Assembly: GCA_040264895.1 (NCBI GenBank)
Contig: JBDQHL010000076.1
Coordinates: forward strand, 1-5,934
Length of the DNA stretch: 5,934 nt
Reading direction: 5' to 3'
Source: PGYR01 sp040264895
GTDB taxonomy: Bacteria > Bacteroidota > Ignavibacteria > Kapaibacteriales > UBA2268
Both the position numbers and the translations under genes were made by a program. The stretch's first letter is position 1; each line of letters starts with the position of its first letter. The notes under the pieces are model-generated. The model was not told the DNA's origin. It worked only from the letters and a program-made list of their open reading frames with translations, and searched no databases. Below, one piece after another: positions 1-5,533 of the stretch.

Positions 1-163
1 AAATAAAAATATTAAAAAATGCTATTATATCAATGAACAAAAAATAAACTCTTAGGTTGAATATATAATATAAAATTATAAATACTAATGAATTTAATAG
101 AAGGGTGTTTATAAGAAGAATTCTTAGTGTGCTATAAATACTTTTTCTTTTTTGTTCATTCAT
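1..163 (-). CDS. Hypothetical small membrane protein, N-terminal 54 codons, cut by left edge
   Basis: I do not recognise this protein. Reading leftward from an ATG at 163-161, the frame stays open for 54 codons to the window edge, although the DNA is so AT-rich that stop codons should be frequent. The translation begins with a charged stretch (MNEQKRKSIYSTLR), followed by a hydrophobic segment at about residues 15-36, a short break containing Asn and Arg (NLR, 36-38), and a second hydrophobic segment from about 39 on. This is the look of a multi-pass inner-membrane protein with a cytoplasmic basic N-terminus. The start codon lies just downstream of the palindromic element at 166-222, so any transcript from further upstream would carry those hairpins in its leader. 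No Shine-Dalgarno is seen, as for the other genes here. The caveat is that the reverse strand of A-rich DNA encodes Phe, Ile, Leu and Tyr by default, so hydrophobicity alone is weak support. Confidence 0.4.
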   Translation of the reverse strand, partial: MNEQKRKSIYSTLRILLINTLLLNSLVFIILYYIFNLRVYFLFIDIIAFFNIFI

Positions 164-165
164 TA

Positions 166-222
166 TTTAAACACCCCGCTCACGCTATAGCGTGACCAAC
201 CCTCTTTAAAAAGATGGGAATT
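166..222. repeat. REP-like double-hairpin palindromic element
   Basis: The plus strand shows a C-rich box (caccccgctc, 172-181) running into a perfect 16-bp palindrome, tcacgctatagcgtga (180-195). A second hairpin follows, with arms ccctcttt (200-207) and aaagatggg (210-218, one bulged base), and then aatttt. These G and C runs stand out sharply from the very AT-rich flanks. The arrangement of a CACCCC box, a variable GC palindrome, a CCCTCTTT/AAAGAGGG-type hairpin and AATTTT resembles short dispersed repeats that I recall as widespread in Bacteroidota and related genomes. The bulge in the second stem suggests a slightly decayed copy. No transposase is linked to it. It could act as a transcript-end or mRNA-stabilising structure, or be a passenger of a REP/MITE-like family. 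Membership of a repeat family cannot be shown from a single copy. Confidence 0.5.
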
Positions 223-265
223 TTATAACATATACATTTACCAAAACCCAACACCCCCAATATAA

Positions 266-306
266 CAAAAAAAAGCAGAATCTGATTTTACTCAAATTCT
301 GCTTTA
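266..306 (-). terminator. Rho-independent terminator of tRNA-Leu
   Basis: On the minus strand a perfect 10-bp stem, AAAGCAGAAT (305-296) with ATTCTGCTTT (281-272), encloses a 14-base loop and runs directly into a T tract (274-267). It starts only 8 bases after the tRNA 3' end, so it fits a dedicated terminator for a single-tRNA transcript. The stem is short of G and C (three G-C pairs), but the T run is strong. Confidence 0.85.
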
Positions 307-313
307 ATTATCG

Positions 314-397
314 TACGGACGGAGAGACTCGAACTCTCACAGGCTTAAGCCCACTAGATCCTAAATCTAGCGCGTCTACCAATTCCGCCACATCCGC
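314..397 (-). tRNA. tRNA-Leu (anticodon UAG)
   Basis: Read on the minus strand, the 84-base sequence folds as a class II tRNA. The acceptor stem is 397-391 with 321-315, and the D arm carries the bacterial tRNA-Leu-like GCGGAATTGGTAGAC. The anticodon stem is CTAGA/TCTAG (370-366 and 358-354) with loop TTTAGGA, placing anticodon TAG at 363-361, which reads CUN codons. A long variable arm holds the small hairpin GGCTTAAGCC. The T stem is GAGAG/CTCTC with loop TTCGAGT. The discriminator base is A (314), as LeuRS requires. CCA is not encoded (the next bases are CGA), so it must be added enzymatically. The first acceptor pair is G1-U72 rather than the usual G-C, and there is a second wobble at 6-67. 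It is a lone gene with its own terminator. Confidence 0.97.
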
Positions 398-411
398 ATT
401 GAAATAGGATA

Positions 412-419
412 CAAATTTA
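412..419 (-). promoter_or_regulatory. Candidate -7 box for tRNA-Leu
   Basis: On the minus strand TAAATTTG matches the Bacteroidota -7 consensus TAnnTTTG exactly. It ends 15 bases before the tRNA 5' end, leaving room for a start point and a short leader. No TTG -33 element is found 17-23 bases further upstream, so the call rests on one box in very AT-rich DNA. Confidence 0.35.
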
Positions 420-472
420 TAACATTTCATATAAACTAAAAAATAAATTTTAAAGTTTTCTAAATTGCAGAT

Positions 473-1777
473 ATGAGTTATGCAAAACATAAAGTAGCAA
501 TAGTCGGATGCGGCGTTTCAGGCATGTCTGCAGCATTAGAATTCGATGATAATTACGATGTAACGATATACGAAGCTACTGATAGGATAGGGGGCAGGGC
601 AACTACTGTTTATGATAAGAAGCTTGATGAAATACTAGACAATGGGCAGCATATCTGTATTGGTGCATATAAAAGCTTTCTGGGCTTTTTAAAAAAAATT
701 GGATCAGATGATAAATTTGTTATCTCTGATAAGTATAATATACCCTATTATTATGATGGTAATATTCATAGCTTATCATCAAAGTACTTTAAAGGCAAAT
801 TTGGCTTACTTGAAGCTATACTTACTGACAGAAATTTAAGTGTAAAAGAAAAGATTAACGCAGTTGTCTTTGCGATTAAATTACAAATGAATTCTATTCC
901 TTTGGATCGCTATAAGGATTGCAAGGCGATGCTTTTAGCACAGAAGCAATCTGAGAAGATAATAGAGATTTTGTGGGAACCACTAATTGTTTCTACAATG
1001 AATACACCTGTATGGCAAGCAGACCCAAAGGTATTTGTTACTATAATGTTAGACGGATTTTTGAGTAAGTCAGAAAATGCTACGTTTTACTTACCTACAA
1101 CTCATTTTGGTGAACTATTCTCAAACTTTGAAAAAGTGTTTACTTCCAATGAAGGTTGTAAAAGAGAGCTGAAACTTAGTACCCCTGTAAAAAGGGCTTT
1201 ACGCTTAGATGAAGGATTCGAAATTAATGGTGAGCAATTTGATAGTGTAATTGTAACGACGCCAAGCTTTATAACTAAACGGTTGTTAGAAGATTTGAGA
1301 TATGAGGTAGATATGCCGAAATACTCACCGATTGTATCTATCTATTTCTGGATTGACGAAAAACTAATTGATTCGGAGATGATATCCCTGCCTCAAACTA
1401 AGTTTGATTGGCTCTTCAACAGAAGTAAACTAATGAGTTTAGACGAGGGCGATTACTCCTACCAAATAACTACAAGTGCTGCTGATGAGATATCTAGTCT
1501 GAAGGATACAGAAATTATGCATTTAGTAAGCTCTGAATTATCAAAAGTTTTTTGGAAGGATATTAGAATAGAAAAGTTTAAAATTATACGAGAAAAAATG
1601 GCCACATTTTTAGCGGATAGGGATAATTGTAATAAAAGACCTAATGTTAAAACTCATATTAAGGGGTTATATATTGCAGGTGATTATCCGCAGAATAACT
1701 ATCCTTCAACTTTAGAAGGTGCTGCAATTAATGGTATCAAGGCCGCTCATTATATTCTACAACAAAGCTTAAAATAA
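473..1777 (+). CDS. hpnE: Hydroxysqualene dehydroxylase HpnE, squalene/hopanoid biosynthesis
   Basis: This is an FAD-dependent amine-oxidase/phytoene-desaturase-like protein of 434 residues, a usual length for HpnE. In the HpnCDE route the enzyme reduces hydroxysqualene to squalene, the last step from farnesyl diphosphate before hopanoid cyclisation. The N-terminal Rossmann motif is GCGVSG (12-17), with ribose-binding Glu34 and the RIGGRAT turn (38-44). The DNGQH motif (56-60) is the signature I use to place it in HpnE rather than in carotenoid desaturases or protoporphyrinogen oxidase. Further support comes from the LWEPL...NTP region in the middle and the C-terminal FAD segment GLYIAGDYP (398-406) followed by TLEGA. 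The start at 473 lies five residues before the first beta strand and has no Shine-Dalgarno. No hpnC or hpnD is adjacent, so partner enzymes must be encoded elsewhere. Its last 41 bp overlap the end of coaB on the opposite strand. A related desaturase activity is the main alternative. Confidence 0.85.
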   Translation: MSYAKHKVAIVGCGVSGMSAALEFDDNYDVTIYEATDRIGGRATTVYDKKLDEILDNGQHICIGAYKSFLGFLKKIGSDDKFVISDKYNIPYYYDGNIHSLSSKYFKGKFGLLEAILTDRNLSVKEKINAVVFAIKLQMNSIPLDRYKDCKAMLLAQKQSEKIIEILWEPLIVSTMNTPVWQADPKVFVTIMLDGFLSKSENATFYLPTTHFGELFSNFEKVFTSNEGCKRELKLSTPVKRALRLDEGFEINGEQFDSVIVTTPSFITKRLLEDLRYEVDMPKYSPIVSIYFWIDEKLIDSEMISLPQTKFDWLFNRSKLMSLDEGDYSYQITTSAADEISSLKDTEIMHLVSSELSKVFWKDIRIEKFKIIREKMATFLADRDNCNKRPNVKTHIKGLYIAGDYPQNNYPSTLEGAAINGIKAAHYILQQSLK

Positions 1778-2396
1778 TATTCGCAATATCTTTTTTACTT
1801 GCTGTATCCACTGGTTTTACTGTACCTTTGTCATCAATTATTGTGATTGTATTTACATCCTTATTGAATCCACTATTTGGAGTATTTGACTTGTTTGCAA
1901 TTATGATATTGCAGTTTTTATTCTCTAACTTACCTTTAGCGTATTCTAATAAGTTAGTACTTTCTAACGCAAACCCAACTAGAGTTTGATTCTCCGACTT
2001 TATTCTACCCATCTCCTTAAGTATATCTCTTGTCTTAACAAGATCTATGGTCATTCTGTCACTTTTTTTCTTCAGCTTCCCATCATACTTTATAGCTGGG
2101 GTATAGTCAGCTACAGCAGCAGACATAATTATAATATCAAACTCCTTACTGATACTAATCATTTCCTCATACATTTGTTGAGCAGATTCAATGTCAACTC
2201 TTTTTATACTGGAATTACAATCGAGTACAGTTGGACCTGTTACAAGTGTCACATCAGCACCGTTAGCTCTGGCTGATTCAGCTATAGCAAATCCCATCTT
2301 ACCTGATGAAAAGTTTCCAATAAACCTGACATCATCTATTCGCTCATAAGTAGGACCAGCACTAACTAATACTTTTTTATTTTTTAACCTATTCAT
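1737..2396 (-). CDS. coaB: Phosphopantothenate-cysteine ligase (CoaB), stand-alone
   Basis: It joins cysteine to 4'-phosphopantothenate using a nucleotide triphosphate (CTP in the bacterial type I enzymes), the second step of coenzyme A synthesis, in the cytoplasm. The 219 residues match the C-terminal half of the usual fused CoaBC (Dfp) protein. They include SAGPTYERIDDVRFI near the N-terminus, the N-[FH]-SSGKMG motif with Asn28 (the residue matching E. coli Asn210), TLVTGPT (50-56), AAVADY (93-98), the KLKK motif (107-110) carrying the conserved lysine, and a VGFALES segment. All key residues appear intact. The ATG at 2396-2394 overlaps the coaC stop as ATGA, so translation is probably coupled. 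The short lead MNRLKNKK before the first strand is what is left of the interdomain linker. The 3' end runs 41 bp into hpnE on the other strand. Confidence 0.93.
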   Translation of the reverse strand: MNRLKNKKVLVSAGPTYERIDDVRFIGNFSSGKMGFAIAESARANGADVTLVTGPTVLDCNSSIKRVDIESAQQMYEEMISISKEFDIIIMSAAVADYTPAIKYDGKLKKKSDRMTIDLVKTRDILKEMGRIKSENQTLVGFALESTNLLEYAKGKLENKNCNIIIANKSNTPNSGFNKDVNTITIIDDKGTVKPVDTASKKDIANIILSFVVEYNERP

Positions 2397-2941
2397 TTCA
2401 GATTTGCTTCGATTTTTTCAAGTAAATCAACTGTTTCAGGCAATCTTCCTTTGCCCACTATACCACTTGCTAACTCACCAAATCCCGGCTCTAACATAGT
2501 GTAACCGTCATCTGATAGTTGAGATATATTTCTTTGTATTGCTTTGTTTTCCCACATATCACTATCCATGGCTGGAGCTATTAACTTAGGCACTCCCTCA
2601 GGGATTGCTGTAGCTAAGGTTGTAAGTGCATTATCACAGAGTCCATTGGCAATCTTAGCCAATGTGTTAGCTGAGCAAGGTGCAATTAAAAATAAGTCGC
2701 ACTTTTGAGCTATGTCAATGTGCCAAGAGCCAGAATCTTGCTGACTATCATCAAACATATCATCTATTGTTTTATTCTGAGAAAGATTATCAAGAACTAA
2801 TTTGCTAACGAATCTTTTCCCATTATTGGTAATTACTGATTGTACCAAACCACCTTTCTTAACAATCTCTCTTATAAGAAAAGGAGTCTTGTAAGCAGAT
2901 ATACTTCCTGTTATTCCTAATATTATATTTTTGTTCTTCAT
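2393..2941 (-). CDS. coaC: Phosphopantothenoylcysteine decarboxylase (CoaC), stand-alone
   Basis: This FMN-dependent flavoprotein of the HFCD family decarboxylates 4'-phosphopantothenoylcysteine to 4'-phosphopantetheine, the third step of coenzyme A synthesis. The 182 residues correspond to the N-terminal half of fused CoaBC. They show the flavin-binding GITGSISAYK (9-18), catalytic His74 in WHID, PCSANT (88-93) followed by AKIANGLCDN, the substrate motif PAMDSDMW (123-130), and the flap ELASGIVGKGRLPE (156-169). Two residues differ from the E. coli protein: the Asn of PxMNxxMW (Asn125) is Asp126, and the catalytic flap Cys158 is Ser159. I believe such variants occur in Bacteroidota, but I could not check this. 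The gene is first of a two-gene unit with coaB, linked by ATGA. It starts 72 bp from der, transcribed divergently. The enzyme class is certain; its catalytic competence is not proven. Confidence 0.92.
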   Translation of the reverse strand: MKNKNIILGITGSISAYKTPFLIREIVKKGGLVQSVITNNGKRFVSKLVLDNLSQNKTIDDMFDDSQQDSGSWHIDIAQKCDLFLIAPCSANTLAKIANGLCDNALTTLATAIPEGVPKLIAPAMDSDMWENKAIQRNISQLSDDGYTMLEPGFGELASGIVGKGRLPETVDLLEKIEANLK

Positions 2942-2959
2942 ATTGTATTAATTGCAATG

Positions 2960-2989
2960 TTGACATTCTATTTTCGTAAATTAAATTTT
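2960..2989 (+). promoter_or_regulatory. Bacteroidota-type promoter candidate for der
   Basis: TTG (2960-2962), 19 bases, then TAAATTTT (2982-2989) fits the TTG-N19-TAnnTTTG pattern with one mismatch (the final G is T). Transcription would begin near 2996, about 18 bases before the ATG at 3014. That argues against an upstream in-frame ATG at 2957, which would lie before the promoter. Confidence 0.55.
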
Positions 2990-3013
2990 ATTTCGGTAAT
3001 AAAGCAAATAAAC

Positions 3014-4339
3014 ATGGTTACAGTAGCTATAGTCGGAAGACCAAACGTAGGAAAATCTACTCTTTTTAACAGATTAGTAGGGGAAAGAAACGCAATAATA
3101 GAAGATGAACCTGGTGTTACCAGAGACAGAATCTATGGTGTTTCGGACTGGAATGGAAAGTTTTTTCACGTTATAGATACTGGTGGGTTCATCCCAGGTA
3201 GCGAAGACACTATGGAAAAAGCAATTCGAGAACAAGCTATGATAGCTATGGAAGAAGCTGACTCTATTATATTTATGGTCGATGGTAAGGATGGTATAAC
3301 CAGATTTGATAGGGACATTGCTGTATTACTAAGAACTACAGATAAGCCAGTTACTTTGGTTGTCAACAAGTGTGATAATCATGTTATGGATCATAATTCA
3401 TATGAGTTTTACGAGCTTGGAATAGGTGAACCTTTTGCAATTTCTGCCAATAATGGTAGAAGTACTGGTGATTTTATGGATCATTTAGTAGAGACATTTC
3501 CTGATATTCAATATGAGGAAGATGATGGTAGATTGAAAATAGCTATTGTAGGAAGACCAAATGCAGGTAAATCAAGTTTAACAAATGCTCTATTAGGTGA
3601 AGAAAGAAATATAGTTACAGACATTCCTGGTACTACCCGTGACTCTATTGATTCAACGATTAAGTATCATGGAGAAGAAATTGTTCTCATAGACACTGCT
3701 GGATTAAGAAGAAAATCAAAAGTAGATGAAAATATTGAACGCTGGAGTATGGTACGAACTCACAGAGCTATTGACAGATGTGATGTTGGTGTTGTATTGC
3801 TAGATGCAGAAAGAGGTTTTGAAGACCAAGATAAAAAGATTATTACATTGTTGAGTGAAGCCAGAAAAGGCATAATATTAGCTATGAACAAATGGGATGT
3901 AGTTGATAATGATGAGTCTGATACTGCCCACAAAATGAAAAAAGCTATACTTGAAGATGTCAGAACATTCGACTATTTGCCAGTTATATTTATATCTGCT
4001 TTAGAAAAAACAAGAATTAATAAAGTATTAGATATAGCAAAAGATATAAAAGCAAGAAGAGAAAGAAGAATATCAACATCAAAGCTGAATAAAATACTAA
4101 TAGAAGTATTTGAAAAGACTCCACCACCGGCAGTGAGGGGATATGATTTGCGTATTAACTATGTAACTCAAGTCGGAACTGAACCACCTTTGTTCACATT
4201 CTTCTTAAATCAACCTCAATCACTTCCTGAAAGCTACAAGAGATTTATAGAAAGACAGATGAGAGCAAATTTTGATTTAGAAGGTACACCTATTAGTTTC
4301 CTATTTAGGAAAAAGAATAAGAGCTGGGAAGATAGATAA
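3014..4339 (+). CDS. der: Double GTPase ribosome assembly factor Der (EngA)
   Basis: Der is an essential GTPase that binds the 50S subunit during late assembly. The 441 residues from ATG 3014 match the shorter members of the family (the E. coli protein is about 490). GTPase domain 1 has the P loop GRPNVGKS (8-15), GVTRD (34-38), DTGG (55-58), NKCD (118-121) and SAN (144-146). Domain 2 has GRPNAGKSS (180-188), PGTTRD (205-210), DTAG (227-230), NKWD (292-295) and SALEK (328-332). A C-terminal KH-like domain follows (about 355-436), with TPPPAVRGYDLRINYVTQ and PESYKRFIERQ. Between the GTPase domains is a short acidic linker (YEEDDGR). The frame is open back to an ATG at 2957, but family proteins begin MV-x-VAIVGRPNVGKST and a promoter lies across 2960-2989, so 3014 is preferred. 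All G motifs are intact. Confidence 0.97.
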   Translation: MVTVAIVGRPNVGKSTLFNRLVGERNAIIEDEPGVTRDRIYGVSDWNGKFFHVIDTGGFIPGSEDTMEKAIREQAMIAMEEADSIIFMVDGKDGITRFDRDIAVLLRTTDKPVTLVVNKCDNHVMDHNSYEFYELGIGEPFAISANNGRSTGDFMDHLVETFPDIQYEEDDGRLKIAIVGRPNAGKSSLTNALLGEERNIVTDIPGTTRDSIDSTIKYHGEEIVLIDTAGLRRKSKVDENIERWSMVRTHRAIDRCDVGVVLLDAERGFEDQDKKIITLLSEARKGIILAMNKWDVVDNDESDTAHKMKKAILEDVRTFDYLPVIFISALEKTRINKVLDIAKDIKARRERRISTSKLNKILIEVFEKTPPPAVRGYDLRINYVTQVGTEPPLFTFFLNQPQSLPESYKRFIERQMRANFDLEGTPISFLFRKKNKSWEDR

Positions 4340-4348
4340 TAGATTTTT

Positions 4349-5533
4349 TTACTCTTCTCTAATTCCGTCTAAAATTGACATTTTGTTAATTCTTTTTGTT
4401 GGTAAATATGTTGCAAATAAAGACAAAGATATAGAAGATACTATTACAATAGCATAGACACCAAACTCATAACTAACAGGAAATGCAGATTGAATTGTAA
4501 TTCCTTGTCCGAATTGAAAAAGTCCATAATTACTTTGTAAGACAACTAACGTAATTCCAATAATAGAACCAGCTACTGTCCCAATTATACCAATTATCAC
4601 ACCCTCATTTCTGAATATATTTCTTACTCTTTGTTTTGAAAGTCCTAAAGTTCTGAGGATAGCAATATCTTTTCTTTTCTGAATTACAGTCATAGACAAG
4701 GAAGCTAAAATATTGAATGCAGATATTATAATTATTAAAAACAAAATCAATATCGTCATCAGTTTTTCGAACTGCATAATTTTAAAGAAGTCCTGATTCA
4801 ATTCTTTCCAAGTAGTAATTGAAAATGACTCAAATCTATTACTCAATGTTCTATAAAATGTGTCAGTATCCTCATAGTCATTTAATTTGATATCAAGATT
4901 TTCTTTATTTGGATTTTGATCTATTATGTAAATCTGTTGTTCATCATAATCTTTAACATTGCTGAAAAATACACCACTAATTAGCATATTAGTTCCATTA
5001 AGCGAGCGAAACATTCTAACAGATTTTTCTAATTCTTCAGGAGTAAGTAGTTCAATCTGATCACCTCTTGTAGCACCTAAGCTTTTAGCCAATTTTACAC
5101 CAAGTATTAGGCTGTTAGAATTATTCTGTAATTCACCATATAGTAATGATTTATTGAGTGAGCTAGTGTAAGTTTCACTCATAGGGTTTATATATAATAA
5201 TCTAGCAACTTGTATATTGTTTCCAGATCTCAAGGCTGATTTTTTCTCTGAGGTAAGAGCAAAATCATTTACTATTTCCGAGTTTCGAACAAAAGAAATT
5301 AACTCATTATTTTGTTCTGTTTCAGCTGATAAACTAACTCTTAAATGTGGGTCAAAGCCAAGTATCTGATTGTAGTTCATAACTTGAAATCCACTTAGAA
5401 TTGAAACCACAAAAATAATTGCAGCAACACCTATGGCAATTCCTGTAGTGGCAAGTACATTTATCACTTTTACAAAGCTGATTTCCTTACCACTTAGTAT
5501 ATACTTAATTGCTATGTTGTTTTCTAATCTCAA
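4349..5533 (-). CDS. LolC/LolE-family lipoprotein-release ABC permease
   Basis: This 394-residue inner-membrane permease is of the type that, with the LolD ATPase, releases lipoproteins from the inner membrane for transfer to the outer membrane. Topology matches the family: one membrane helix at about 23-48, a large periplasmic MacB-like domain (about 50-255), then three helices at about 258-283, 311-333 and 356-377. The cytoplasmic loop QKRKDIAILRTLGLSKQRV (285-303), followed by NEG, is the FtsX-family signature; the tail ends SILDGIREE. The N-terminal IAIKYILSGKE corresponds to the amphipathic start of LolC/E proteins. The start codon is TTG at 5533-5531, overlapping the ispE stop as TTGA; the only earlier in-frame option before the stop at 5551-5549 is a rare ATT, and the next Met is residue 52, inside the protein. 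No ATPase partner is in view, and LolC cannot be told from LolE. Its end faces der across 9 bp. Confidence 0.85.
   Translation of the reverse strand: MRLENNIAIKYILSGKEISFVKVINVLATTGIAIGVAAIIFVVSILSGFQVMNYNQILGFDPHLRVSLSAETEQNNELISFVRNSEIVNDFALTSEKKSALRSGNNIQVARLLYINPMSETYTSSLNKSLLYGELQNNSNSLILGVKLAKSLGATRGDQIELLTPEELEKSVRMFRSLNGTNMLISGVFFSNVKDYDEQQIYIIDQNPNKENLDIKLNDYEDTDTFYRTLSNRFESFSITTWKELNQDFFKIMQFEKLMTILILFLIIIISAFNILASLSMTVIQKRKDIAILRTLGLSKQRVRNIFRNEGVIIGIIGTVAGSIIGITLVVLQSNYGLFQFGQGITIQSAFPVSYEFGVYAIVIVSSISLSLFATYLPTKRINKMSILDGIREE

Noticed and set aside
116..125. Palindrome aagaattctt as an operator
   Set aside because: Ten-base AT-rich palindromes are expected by chance here, and it lies inside the candidate membrane ORF.
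308..490. Minus-strand 60-codon open frame across the tRNA
   Set aside because: It reads through the tRNA-Leu gene, and its C-terminal part is simply translated tRNA sequence (VAELVDALDLGSSG is the typical tRNA-Leu artefact).
1986..2276. Plus-strand 96-codon open frame
   Set aside because: It lies wholly antisense to coaB, whose family motifs are complete; the translation has no recognisable features.
2976..3007. Minus-strand promoter for coaC (TTG at 3007-3005, 21 bases, TAATTTAC at 2983-2976)
   Set aside because: The -7 box matches the consensus poorly (lacks the final TG), so I did not annotate it, though a promoter must exist in this spacer.
2957..3013. N-terminal 19-residue extension of Der
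   Set aside because: It is not found in the family as I know it, and it overlaps the promoter candidate at 2960-2989.
3166..3369. Minus-strand 67-codon open frame
   Set aside because: It lies antisense to the first GTPase domain of der and is explained as a shadow frame.
4340..4348. Bidirectional terminator between der and the permease
   Set aside because: There is a T run at 4344-4350 but no convincing stem on either side, and the gap is only 9 bp.
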